NCBI GenBank assembly: GCA_016717325.1
Contig: JADKFV010000016.1
Span: 1 to 64,000 of the forward strand
Direction: 5' to 3'
Source of the DNA: Bacteroidota bacterium
GTDB taxonomy: Bacteria; Bacteroidota; Bacteroidia; AKYH767-A; OLB10
DNA: 64,000 nt
Below the pieces are notes generated by a model. It saw nothing but the letters and a program-made list of their open reading frames with translations. It was not told the DNA's origin and did no database searches. Positions 55,259-63,917 of this stretch are shown one piece after another; position 1 is the first letter of the stretch, and every line of letters begins with the position of its first letter. Made by a program: the position numbers and the translations under genes.

Positions 55259-56701
55259 TTAGAATTTAATACACACATTTTTTTCTTCGGTAAAAAACTT
55301 CAGTGCTTCGAAGCCACCTTCGCGGCCAATGCCACTATTTTTAACTCCGCCAAATGGAGTACGCAAATCGCGCAGTAACCAACAATTTATCCATACAATT
55401 CCGCTGTGCAATTTTGTCGCAACACGATGTGCGCGTTGTAAATTATCAGTCCACAATATTGCTGCAAGGCCGTAAACAGTGCTGTTGGCTTGCATGATGG
55501 CTTCTTCTTCGGTATCGAATGGAATGAGTGTAACCACGGGGCCAAAAATTTCTTCGGTGTTGGTGCGGCAGTTGTAAGCCAATCCTTCTATCACTGTTGG
55601 AACAATAAAATAACCGTTGGCACATCGCCCTTCGGGATGTATGGCATTGCCTCCACATAGTATTGTTCCGCCTTCTTGCTTTGCTAAATCTATATACGAC
55701 AATATTTTTTCGTAATGCATTTTCGAAACTATGGCACCCAAAAAATTATTTTCATCGTTAGGGTCTCCGGTTTTTAGTTGTTTTATTTTTTCAACAAAAG
55801 CATTTTTAAATTTATCGTAAATAGAACGTTCAATAAAAATGCGGGAGCCACACAAACAAATTTCGCCCTGATTACTGAATGATGACTTTACAGAAGTTTC
55901 AATAGCATGTGTTAAGTTACAATCGGCAAAAATGATGTTGGGATTTTTACCTCCAAGTTCTAACGAAAGTTTTTTAAACATGGGTGCTGCTACGCGCGAA
56001 ATTTCGGCACCGGTTTTTGTACCGCCTGTAAAACTTATTACCGGAATATTGGGATGTGCAGCAATAGCCGCTCCCACATTGGGTCCTGTGCCATGCACAA
56101 TATTGAGTACGCCCGCAGGCAATCCTGCTTCAATACATAATTCGCTAAGTAAGAAAGCTGTGTAAGGAGTAATTTCGCTTGGTTTAGCAACTACGCAATT
56201 ACCTGCTGCAAGTGCGGGGGCAATTTTCCATGTGAATAAATACAGAGGCAAATTCCATGGCGATATACAACCCACTACACCAATAGGTTGACGTAAAGTA
56301 TAGTTGATTGCAGTGCCTTCAATGGCATGTGCTTCGCTGGCAAAATGCAAAATGCCTGTTGCATAAAAATGAAAGTTGGAAGCAGCACGTGGAATGTCAA
56401 TTTGTTTGGCAAGCCACACAGGCTTTCCATTGTCGAGCGATTCGGCTTCGGCAAGTTGTTGCAAATTTTGTTCGATGAGTGAGGCTATTCGCAATAAAAT
56501 ATCGCTACGTTTTTTTGCCGCCATATTGCTCCACTTATCGAAGGCCGCTTGTGCTGCCAATACTGCGTTGTTCACATCATCTATTCCGCTATCGGGAATG
56601 TGGGCATACACCTCGCCCGTTGCAGGATTAACGTTATCTATATACGTACCTCCGGCAGGCGGGCACATTTTTCCGTTTATGTAGTTTTGGAGTTGGATCA
56701 T
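55259..56701 (-). CDS. Aldehyde dehydrogenase (aminomuconate-semialdehyde DH / ALDH8-like)
   Basis: 480 residues, NAD(P)+-dependent. Catalytic Glu in LELGGKNPNII, nucleophilic Cys in NQGEICLCGSRIFIE, cofactor loop FTGGTKTGAEI. The NQGEICLC segment resembles 2-hydroxymuconic/2-aminomuconic semialdehyde dehydrogenases of the kynurenine or meta-cleavage routes; no other gene of those routes is adjacent. The isolated paaB lies 345 nt upstream, so an aromatic-acid context is possible but weak. Confidence 0.85.
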   Translation of the reverse strand: MIQLQNYINGKMCPPAGGTYIDNVNPATGEVYAHIPDSGIDDVNNAVLAAQAAFDKWSNMAAKKRSDILLRIASLIEQNLQQLAEAESLDNGKPVWLAKQIDIPRAASNFHFYATGILHFASEAHAIEGTAINYTLRQPIGVVGCISPWNLPLYLFTWKIAPALAAGNCVVAKPSEITPYTAFLLSELCIEAGLPAGVLNIVHGTGPNVGAAIAAHPNIPVISFTGGTKTGAEISRVAAPMFKKLSLELGGKNPNIIFADCNLTHAIETSVKSSFSNQGEICLCGSRIFIERSIYDKFKNAFVEKIKQLKTGDPNDENNFLGAIVSKMHYEKILSYIDLAKQEGGTILCGGNAIHPEGRCANGYFIVPTVIEGLAYNCRTNTEEIFGPVVTLIPFDTEEEAIMQANSTVYGLAAILWTDNLQRAHRVATKLHSGIVWINCWLLRDLRTPFGGVKNSGIGREGGFEALKFFTEEKNVCIKF

Positions 56702-56724
56702 TTATTTTTTGTTGAGAGAGTTTA

Positions 56725-56830
56725 TGAGTTCAATAGTTTAAGAGTCCCGACACTACGGTCGGGATGCCGACCGTAGTGTCGGCATTCAATGGTTTCATTG
56801 TTATATTGTTTAATTGTTTTTGTGTTCGAG
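56725..56830 (-). repeat. Palindromic repeat element, inverted copy of the one at 33.07 kb
   Basis: TCCCGACACTACGGTCGGGA, then TG and the complementary half up to 56784; flanked by about 50 bp that match 33035-33130 in reverse complement (for example AATGGTTTCATTGTTATATT). The remaining bases of the 56702-57045 gap are A+T-rich without genes. Confidence 0.85.
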
Positions 56831-57045
56831 GTTCAAGATATAAATGTGTTATAGTTTTGGATATAATTATTTTGAAATTTTTTGATAACCATCTAATGCT
56901 ATTCCAATGAAGTAAACGAAACTAGTTAATCGATATTTGAGAATAAACTTGAATTTCTTTTTGGCATATCCTTTTTATTTTCCGCATTTGCTTATTGATA
57001 TTTTCAAATTGACTATTGACTATTGCCCATTGCTCTCTTTTTGAA

Positions 57046-57336
57046 TTAATTAATCTGTTTTATTCCATCAGGTGTTTTGTAGAAGTTTGGTGAGCGGTAC
57101 ATTTTATCGTTTGCCGGGTCGAAAAATGGGCCCATGTCTTCGGGGGTCGATGCAGTGATGTTATCGGTAAGTACCACCCAAAGGTTGATGGCTTCATTTC
57201 GTCTGCTGTATACATCACGTGCATTGAGTAATGCCATTTCTTTATCGGCTGCTTTTACACTGCCTGCATGTTCGAAAGGCGCACCACTTTTCTTTTGTGT
57301 GAATACTTCCCATGTAGGCCAACTATTATTTTCCAT
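57046..57336 (-). CDS. paaB: 1,2-phenylacetyl-CoA epoxidase subunit PaaB
   Basis: 96 residues. The start NSWPTWEVFTQKKSGAPFEHAGSV is cut here as WPTWEVF, then GSVKAADKEMALLNARDVYS and RRNEAINLWVV, a clear PaaB match (family WPLWEVFVRSK..GSLHAADAEMALRNARDVYTRR). PaaB is a small structural subunit of the PaaABC(D)E monooxygenase for phenylacetate breakdown. No paaA, paaC, paaD or paaE is next to it, which is unusual. Its promoter is well formed, so it seems to be expressed. Confidence 0.9.
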   Translation of the reverse strand: MENNSWPTWEVFTQKKSGAPFEHAGSVKAADKEMALLNARDVYSRRNEAINLWVVLTDNITASTPEDMGPFFDPANDKMYRSPNFYKTPDGIKQIN

Positions 57337-57350
57337 TTATAATTTTTTTT

Positions 57351-57383
57351 CAAAGATAGTTTTTCGTGTAAGTATTTTCAAAA
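57351..57383 (-). promoter_or_regulatory. paaB promoter
   Basis: Minus strand TTTTG at 57383-57379, a 20-bp spacer and TATCTTTG at 57358-57351, 15 nt before the start codon. Full consensus fit. Confidence 0.7.
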
Positions 57384-57405
57384 GAAAAATTTCGGGGCTT
57401 TTGGA

Positions 57406-57570
57406 ATGCAAAATACTTTTCGTACAGACGCACTGAAAACACGGAGAAATCAAATACTTTTCGCACGGAGGAAAGGAGAACACGGAGAATTCAAATACGT
57501 TTCGCACGGAGACATGGAGAACACGGAGAATTCAAATACTTTTCGGATGAGGCACGGAGAAATTAATTTA
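57406..57570 (+). repeat. Distant copy of the CACGGAG repeat family
   Basis: Units of about 43 nt: GAGAACACGGAGAATTCAAA, then TAC(T/G)TTTCGCACGGAG. The same words make up the minus strand of the array at 4.40-4.77 kb. A 76-codon open frame across it is a by-product. No GxxExxY gene is next to this copy. Confidence 0.85.
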
Positions 57571-57649
57571 CGAAGCAAAGTACTACGCAGAGATTGCTTC
57601 GCAGTTCGAGAATATTCACTGTGGAAATCGCAATGACGGAACTAAAAAT

Positions 57650-57860
57650 GCCGACACTAAGGTCGGCATCCCGACCGAAGTGTCGGGACTAAAAACGCAA
57701 AACTAAAAACAATCCTCCCCGCAAACGAAACTACGAACAATTCTCCCCGCAAACGAAACGCAGAATGCCGACACTTTGGTCGGCATCCCGACCGAAGTGT
57801 CGGGACTAAAAACGCAAAACTAAAAACAATTCTCCCCGCAAACGAAACTAAGAACGAAGA
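57650..57860 (+). repeat. 117-bp tandem duplication carrying the palindromic element
   Basis: Two units start at 57650 and 57767. Each holds the GCCGACACT..GGTCGGC / CCCGACCGAAGTGTCGGG double hairpin followed by ACTAAAAACGCAAAACTAAA and TTCTCCCCGCAAACGAAAC words. The loops differ in the two arms (CTAAGG versus CTTTGG), so the halves are no longer perfect complements here. Confidence 0.8.
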
Positions 57861-57903
57861 ACATGGCGCTTCGAAAACGAAACGAAGAACAAACAACTAA
57901 AAA

Positions 57904-58368
57904 CTAAAAACGAAGAATAGTCATAGGTATATGCAGAATTCCGGCATCCATATATTCATCACCACATTTTACAAAGCCGAACGAAGCATAAAATTTTTCG
58001 AGGTGCGATTGTGCAGATATTTTTATTTCTGTTGTGCCAAAATTATTTTCAATTACCTCCATCACGTTTTTGGTAAGTAATTTTCCAAGACCGGTACCAC
58101 GCCATTGAGGATGCACTACTACTCGTCCGAACGAACTGCTTTTGTATACGGCACCTTGCGGTATTGCCCTTGCATAGGCGGCAATATTATCGGCACTATC
58201 GGTGGCATATAAATGCAAACAAACTTTATCCACATCATCGAGGTCGAGGTAAAAACAATTTTGCTCTACGATAAAAACCTCCATACGTAACTTTAAAATT
58301 GCGTAGAGTTGATCTAAAGTAAGTTCGTCAAATTTTTTTGTGCGCCAGATTAATTCTGATAAGTTCAT
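57904..58368 (-). CDS. elaA: GNAT family acetyltransferase, ElaA-like
   Basis: 154 residues with the ElaA layout: an N-terminal helix-strand (LYAILKLRMEVFIVEQNC), RVVVHPQWRGTGLGKLL (acetyl-CoA loop, near residue 82) and EKFYASFGFVKCGDEYMDAGI. The biochemical substrate is unknown. It starts 9 nt after the TonB receptor on the same strand, so it is likely its co-transcribed downstream gene. Confidence 0.85.
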   Translation of the reverse strand: MNLSELIWRTKKFDELTLDQLYAILKLRMEVFIVEQNCFYLDLDDVDKVCLHLYATDSADNIAAYARAIPQGAVYKSSSFGRVVVHPQWRGTGLGKLLTKNVMEVIENNFGTTEIKISAQSHLEKFYASFGFVKCGDEYMDAGILHIPMTILRF

Positions 58369-58377
58369 TTTAATATT

Positions 58378-60771
58378 TTAAAAGTAAATGCGATACAAAG
58401 GAATGGGAAAAAACCCTACCTGATACTCGGTTACAATTTTTCCCGATTTGGGATTGTATTGCTGTTGCCAGATATTTTTTATATTGAATACATTGTTTAT
58501 GTCGAGCGAAAATTCCTGTGTTACTTTCTTGCCATTGATGCGGTACGAAAACTTTACATCGGTGCGAAAGTAATTTTTGTATTGTGCACTGTATGCCCTG
58601 GTCGGATCGAGCACCGTTTCCTGTTCAATTATTGTTCGCTGCAAATCGATAGGTGTGTAACGCTTGCCACCTGCAAAAGTTGAACGGAAGTTTATAGAAA
58701 TAACATTGTCCTTTTTAATTGTCCATTCTTTACCGGCAAGAGCATTAAAAATATATTGCCCGTTGAAAGCAGTATTGCGCGTCACCTTATCGCTTCCTTT
58801 GTATAACGACTGGAATAGTGAAGAAGTAAAAAGAAAATAATATCCGTGGCTATAAAATTTTTCGATTGTGATTTCTAACCCTTTATTGTTTGCCGTTCCG
58901 TTGTTCTCTAAACTATCGCGTGTAGAAAGAGCAAAATCGGCACCTTCATTTATGAGCGAATAAGAAGTTGATCTTTTTTCAACAGGAATATCGAAAAGAT
59001 GCTGATAATAAGTTTCGAGTTTAATTCTGAAATCTTTTCGGAATTTAAAATCGTATGCCACCACAGCTTGTGCACTTTTGGTTAAGGACAAGTTGCGGTT
59101 GGTTTGTGTAAATTGATTCAAGCCAGTACGTGTTTCAATAAAATAAAAATAAACAGGCTGCATTTGTGTATGCAATGCTGCACCAAAAGAAATAGCATGG
59201 CGCGGATTGAATTCGAATCTGTAACCCAACCGGGGCTCGATGGAATACGTTTTATTTAAGCCCAGCAAAAGCGAATGTACACCTGCATTGAGTGTGCTGC
59301 GGTCCGAAAATTTGTGCTGCCATTGTACATATGCCTGATACACTTGCATGCCACCTTTCGATTTGGAGATAATACGAAACTCATCATTATCCAAAACACT
59401 ATCGGCAAATTGAAAATTGTATTGCTCCAAAATTATTCCTGCTTTAAAAACATTCCTGGTGTTGATTTTTTTTTGAAATTGTGTATTTAATGTGCTACGT
59501 ATACTGTAAGAGTTATTGCGGTAAAAAGGATAAGGTTTATAATCATCAGCACCAAGTGAATCTATTTTCCAGTCTTGCGAAATACCCGAAACAGCCATAG
59601 TAGTTTTGAGGTACATATTATTTTTGAAAATGTAGAGATGCTGCACACCAGTCACACCCATGCTGTTTCCAAAATATCCGTTTTGTGGTTCTTCGGAATC
59701 GAAGAGGTTGTTTTTTGTGGTGTCCTTTTCGCTATCGAGCAACTCAACATAGGCTTTGCCGGCAATGCCAAAAAAAGAAAAACGTCCGGCTTTCTTTGTA
59801 GGGAAATTGAAATGGTAATTTATATCCTGATACTGTGGAACAGCTGCACCGGTGCCGAAGTTTATTCCCATCGATTTGAAAATGCCTAACGTAGAATACC
59901 TGTAGTTGATCAAATACGAAGCTCCTGTTTTAGAATTAACTGGACCCTCGGCACCAACTTCCAAACCATTGAAACCTACCTGTCCCAAAAACTCATGATG
60001 TTCGTTGTTGCCCGGCCGAAGTTGCAAATCGAAAGCACCTGCAAGTGCATTGCCATATTCGGCAGGAAATGCAGAAGTAAAAAAATCGCTTTGTGCCAGA
60101 TGATTATTGTTGAGTATACTTATAGGCCCACCGGTAGAACCCAGCGATCCAAAATGATTGGGATTGGGAATATCGATACCATTGAGCCGCCATAATACAC
60201 CGGTGGGCGAATTGCCACGAATGATGACATCGTTGCGACCATCGTTGGCACCACTTACACCGGCAAAGTTAGCAGCCATGCGGGCTACATCGTTGAGGCT
60301 GCCGGCATAGCGCGATGTTTCTTCAAAGGTAAACGACCGTGCACTTACACTTGCCATTTGATTGATGGCTTTATCTTTTTGCCGCTCGGCTGTAACTACA
60401 ATTTCGTTTCCATTGTACACTTTTTCTTCGAGTGCAATTTCGAGTACTACTTCTTTGCCCGAAGTAACAATTACTGTATACGTACTCTCGGTATAGCCAA
60501 CGTACGACACTTTAATGATTCTTCGTCCAAGTGGCACTTTTGCTAAACGGAACTGCCCAAGGTTATTGGTAACGGTTCCCAGGAAATTAACTGAATCGAG
60601 CATCACAACGCTTGCTCCGGGTAAAGGTTGCTTGGTTTGTTTGTCGACAATTATGCCGCGTATTGTTTGTCCCTGATGTTGAGCAAACAAGTTGGCTTGA
60701 GTTCCAAAAACAGGAATCAGTAGAAAAACCAACAGTATGCGCTTAAGATAATCGTTTAGCATGGGAAACAT
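58378..60771 (-). CDS. TonB-dependent receptor
   Basis: 797 residues: signal peptide (LLVFLLIPVFGTQANLFAQ), carboxypeptidase-regulatory-like domain (GQTIRGIIVDKQTKQPLPGASV), plug (GVSGANDGRNDVIIRGNSPTG is cut here as NDVIIRGNSPTGVLWRLNGI) and a beta-barrel ending IPLYRIYF. The plug has the DVIIRGNSP pattern of general Bacteroidota receptors; the ligand is unknown. A good -7 box lies 11 nt before the ATG, so the leader is very short; the in-frame ATG at 60762 is an alternative start. Confidence 0.86.
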   Translation of the reverse strand: MFPMLNDYLKRILLVFLLIPVFGTQANLFAQHQGQTIRGIIVDKQTKQPLPGASVVMLDSVNFLGTVTNNLGQFRLAKVPLGRRIIKVSYVGYTESTYTVIVTSGKEVVLEIALEEKVYNGNEIVVTAERQKDKAINQMASVSARSFTFEETSRYAGSLNDVARMAANFAGVSGANDGRNDVIIRGNSPTGVLWRLNGIDIPNPNHFGSLGSTGGPISILNNNHLAQSDFFTSAFPAEYGNALAGAFDLQLRPGNNEHHEFLGQVGFNGLEVGAEGPVNSKTGASYLINYRYSTLGIFKSMGINFGTGAAVPQYQDINYHFNFPTKKAGRFSFFGIAGKAYVELLDSEKDTTKNNLFDSEEPQNGYFGNSMGVTGVQHLYIFKNNMYLKTTMAVSGISQDWKIDSLGADDYKPYPFYRNNSYSIRSTLNTQFQKKINTRNVFKAGIILEQYNFQFADSVLDNDEFRIISKSKGGMQVYQAYVQWQHKFSDRSTLNAGVHSLLLGLNKTYSIEPRLGYRFEFNPRHAISFGAALHTQMQPVYFYFIETRTGLNQFTQTNRNLSLTKSAQAVVAYDFKFRKDFRIKLETYYQHLFDIPVEKRSTSYSLINEGADFALSTRDSLENNGTANNKGLEITIEKFYSHGYYFLFTSSLFQSLYKGSDKVTRNTAFNGQYIFNALAGKEWTIKKDNVISINFRSTFAGGKRYTPIDLQRTIIEQETVLDPTRAYSAQYKNYFRTDVKFSYRINGKKVTQEFSLDINNVFNIKNIWQQQYNPKSGKIVTEYQVGFFPIPLYRIYF

Positions 60772-60781
60772 AAATTCGTTT

Positions 60782-60789
60782 CAAAGGTA
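60782..60789 (-). promoter_or_regulatory. -7 box before the 60.8-kb receptor
   Basis: Minus-strand TACCTTTG, 11 nt upstream of the ATG. Confidence 0.5.
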
Positions 60790-60871
60790 GTCATTGCAAA
60801 AACCAAAAAGTCGAGTTGTGGTGTAATCTCTTCAGTCCAAATAAAAAAAATGCAGCCCATGTTGATTTTAA

Positions 60872-61909
60872 TTAAGCAAATCGAAGACGATGCCAAAGGA
60901 AAATGAATGAGCCAAACAATAAAAATGCCGTTGCCTGATGAATTATTGCCAAAGCCATTGGCATATGGAAAATCAAAGTACAAATTCCTAAAACCACTTG
61001 CAGCAATACAATCAGCATACAAGAAATCACCCCTTGCTTTTGTTCGGCCTTTAACGAAAATGATTCATGGTGGCGGTTGAACCAAAACCAAACAATACCA
61101 AAGAAGATAATTAAGGCCAATGTGCGATGAATAAACTGCACCGTAGCAAGATTATTTACGAGGCTAAAAATTCCATCGTAATTAAATGCTTTGAAAACAG
61201 AGTCGGCAACAATTTGTCCATCCATTAGCGGCCAGGTATTATATACATAACCGGCTTTAAGACCCGCCACAAAAGCACCATATATAATTTGCAACAAAAC
61301 AATAATGAGCAGGCCAATTGTAACTTCGGTGGCTTTTGTTTTTGGACGTTTGGATGTGAGCGTGTCTTTATAATACTGTAAATCGAGGGCCACCCAAAAT
61401 ATGTATCCAAAAGTTATAAATGCATTAACAAGATGCATGGCCAATCGCAAATGACTTACGTGTGGGTTATTTACCAAACCGCTTTTCACCATATACCAAC
61501 CCAAAAAGCCTTGCCAGGCACCGAGCAAAATAATGATAAACAGTTTGGGAATTAAATCGGCCTGAATTTTTCTTTTATACAAAAACCAAAGCAAAGGAAT
61601 AATAAAAACAACACCCATCAATCGCGCAACGAGACGGTGAATGTATTCCCACCAGTAAATGGTTTTAAAGTCGTGTAATTGAAAATGAGAATTTACTTTT
61701 TGAAACTGTGGTGAGGCTTGATATTTTGAAAACTCCGAGGCCCATTGTGCTTCGTTCATTGGAGGTAGTGTTCCCGTTACTACCTTCCATTCGGTAATGG
61801 AAAGGCCGCTACCGGTAAGCCTTGTTATACCACCAATAATCACCATAAGAAAAACAAGTGCACATCCACTGTACAACCAAATTATGATGGGCCTGTTTCT
61901 TTTTTTCAT
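60872..61909 (-). CDS. ctaA: Heme A synthase (COX15/CtaA)
   Basis: 345 residues with about eight membrane helices and the four haem-ligand His regions: GITRLTGSGLSITEWKVVTG, then WEYIHRLVAR, NPHVSHLRLAMHLVNA, FIHRTLALII and IHQATAFLL. It oxidises the methyl group of haem O to make haem A for aa3-type cytochrome oxidase. The type matches the CtaA/COX15 class with tandem four-helix halves. It is in line with the PaiB-like gene (45 nt) on the same strand. Confidence 0.9.
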   Translation of the reverse strand: MKKRNRPIIIWLYSGCALVFLMVIIGGITRLTGSGLSITEWKVVTGTLPPMNEAQWASEFSKYQASPQFQKVNSHFQLHDFKTIYWWEYIHRLVARLMGVVFIIPLLWFLYKRKIQADLIPKLFIIILLGAWQGFLGWYMVKSGLVNNPHVSHLRLAMHLVNAFITFGYIFWVALDLQYYKDTLTSKRPKTKATEVTIGLLIIVLLQIIYGAFVAGLKAGYVYNTWPLMDGQIVADSVFKAFNYDGIFSLVNNLATVQFIHRTLALIIFFGIVWFWFNRHHESFSLKAEQKQGVISCMLIVLLQVVLGICTLIFHMPMALAIIHQATAFLLFGSFIFLWHRLRFA

Positions 61910-61954
61910 TTACGTTATATCAATCTTCTATTTCGTTATTGCAAGACAATTAAA

Positions 61955-62569
61955 TTACTCCGGCAATTTATTTTTCATGTATTGTGCTATTGCAACACTT
62001 GTGTTTTCATTTTGTTTCTGCAAATGATCAACAATATTTTTTTGTTCAACAATTGTTTTATTTTGACTCAATTTGAACTTGCCTTGCACATCATTCACTT
62101 CAATAGAAAATGCTTTTATTCCTTTTACCATTCGCCTCAAATAATCAGAATTCAATTCTTTGTATTGTGCAACATATGCGGGCTCAAATGTAGAAATTGT
62201 TTTGTGTAACAATTGCTCAACTTTATCCTGATTTTCTATCAACGTAGCATGGCCATAAATGTGCACAGCAATGTAATTCCATGTGGGGACATTTTCTTTT
62301 TTCTCATACAGCGATGGTGATATATATGCATGAGGTTCGCTAAAAACAATAAGCACCTGCTGCCCTGCAAGTTGCTTCCACTGTGGGTTTGCCAATGCCA
62401 TATGACTTTGCAATAAAATACCGTTTTCGTTTTTTTCGATAATGAAAGGCAAATGTGTGGCATATGGTTTTCCATCCAATTGGCTTATGAGCAACGCAAA
62501 TGGGTATTGATTCATAAACGCAACAAGCTGCACCATGTCTTCTTCTTTATAATGCTTTGGAATGTACAT
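61955..62569 (-). CDS. FMN-binding negative transcriptional regulator (PaiB family)
   Basis: 204 residues with a split-barrel FMN-binding fold: start MYIPKHYKEEDMVQLVAFM, ATHLPFI, ILLQSHMALANPQW (QLAGQQVLIVFSEPHAYISP following), YIAVHIYGHATLI, and a C-terminal GKFKLSQNK. PaiB represses degradative enzymes in Bacillus, but most members are uncharacterised. Its gene follows lysC by 5 nt, so they are one unit; the link to lysine or aspartate metabolism is unclear. Confidence 0.85.
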   Translation of the reverse strand: MYIPKHYKEEDMVQLVAFMNQYPFALLISQLDGKPYATHLPFIIEKNENGILLQSHMALANPQWKQLAGQQVLIVFSEPHAYISPSLYEKKENVPTWNYIAVHIYGHATLIENQDKVEQLLHKTISTFEPAYVAQYKELNSDYLRRMVKGIKAFSIEVNDVQGKFKLSQNKTIVEQKNIVDHLQKQNENTSVAIAQYMKNKLPE

Positions 62570-62574
62570 GGTGA

Positions 62575-63837
62575 TTAATTTGGGCGTGTAATTATTTGTG
62601 CTGTATTGCGGCTACGTTGTTCAAGTATTAGTGTTTTACCTTTCAATAAACTATCGAGTGTAAACTGATTGTAATGGCGTATGGTATATAGGGTAAGATT
62701 ATCGTTGTAGCGCACTTTGAAATGTTGTTTCAATGCATCGAGAAGTGCGGGTAAAGCAATAGCATCGTTATCTAAGCATACCGAAAAACTGATTGCGGAA
62801 TTTTGCATCAGGTTGATTTTTATTCCTTGTGTTGCAAAAATATTAAATATTGCACTCAGGTTATCTTCGGCTATGAAAGAGAAATCGGTGGCAGAAATAC
62901 TTATCAGCACTTGATTAGTTTTCACAATCAAATTAGGCACAAAAGGTTTTGTATTTAAATCTTTACCGATGATAGTGCCGGCACCTTCGGGTTGCAAAAA
63001 GGATTTTACATACAGCGGAATGCCACGATTCTCGAGGGGCTTTATTGTTTTAGGATGAATAACGGTAGCGCCATAATATGTCATTTCTATTGCATCGAGA
63101 TAACTTATTTGTTCCAGTTTTTGAGTATCGTCAAAAAAGCGCGGGTCGGCATTTAGTACACCCGGCACATCTTTCCATATTGTAACCGAATCGGCTTTCA
63201 TGCAATATGCAATAATAGCTGCTGTGTAATCGGAACCTTCGCGGCCCAGTGTAGTTGTATAATTTTCGGAAGTGCCACCAATGAAGCCCTGAGTAATCAC
63301 AATATTTTTTTTCTTTAATTGAGAAGTTACTGTTTCAACAATTATTGTTTCGGTTTGCAGCCAATCGATATTTGCATTGCGGTAATTATTATCGGTAAGA
63401 ATTATACCCCGCGCATCTATCCATGTATTATCCATTTGTTGCAACAATAAATATTGACTAATTATTTTTGTAGAAACCAACTCGCCTATGGATACTATTT
63501 GATCGTACAAAAAATTATAACTGCGGGGTTTTTCTTCCAGCATCCATTCGGCTTCAACAAAAAAATTGTTTACTTCAATAATCACAGGATGATTGACAGG
63601 GAACAGATTGGCAATAATTTCATCATGAAATAGCTTTACCTCATTCAACAATTGTGTGGCATTATCATCGTTGTTGAAATGAGCATTCACTACTTTTTCG
63701 AGCGCATTGGTGGTTTTGCCCATAGCCGAAACCACTACCACAAGGGAGTCGGCAGTATAACGGGATAGAATAGATTTTATATTTTTTATTGAAGAAGCAT
63801 CTTTTACCGAAGCGCCACCAAACTTAAAAACCTGCAT
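62575..63837 (-). CDS. lysC: Aspartate kinase (monofunctional)
   Basis: 420 residues. Kinase motif KFGGASVKDASSI at the start, GREGSDYTAAIIA near 215 and ISYLDAIEMTYYGATVIHPKT; a C-terminal ACT region (VLISISATDFSFI, INLMQNSAISFSV). There is no dehydrogenase domain, in contrast to thrA at 21.0 kb, so it probably serves lysine and methionine or diaminopimelate. The ACT domain suggests allosteric control. The start is the first in-frame ATG before the family N-terminus. Confidence 0.93.
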   Translation of the reverse strand: MQVFKFGGASVKDASSIKNIKSILSRYTADSLVVVVSAMGKTTNALEKVVNAHFNNDDNATQLLNEVKLFHDEIIANLFPVNHPVIIEVNNFFVEAEWMLEEKPRSYNFLYDQIVSIGELVSTKIISQYLLLQQMDNTWIDARGIILTDNNYRNANIDWLQTETIIVETVTSQLKKKNIVITQGFIGGTSENYTTTLGREGSDYTAAIIAYCMKADSVTIWKDVPGVLNADPRFFDDTQKLEQISYLDAIEMTYYGATVIHPKTIKPLENRGIPLYVKSFLQPEGAGTIIGKDLNTKPFVPNLIVKTNQVLISISATDFSFIAEDNLSAIFNIFATQGIKINLMQNSAISFSVCLDNDAIALPALLDALKQHFKVRYNDNLTLYTIRHYNQFTLDSLLKGKTLILEQRSRNTAQIITRPN

Positions 63838-63917
63838 ATTGGAAATTAAAAGTTGCGCGAATGTAACGGCTATTTTATCAATAAGAAAAAAAACATCGAC
63901 ACGAAAAAAAGGAAATT

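Noticed and set aside
57406..57636. 76-codon frame at the third repeat array
   Set aside because: It consists of the repeat family itself; same artefact as at 4.1-4.8 kb.
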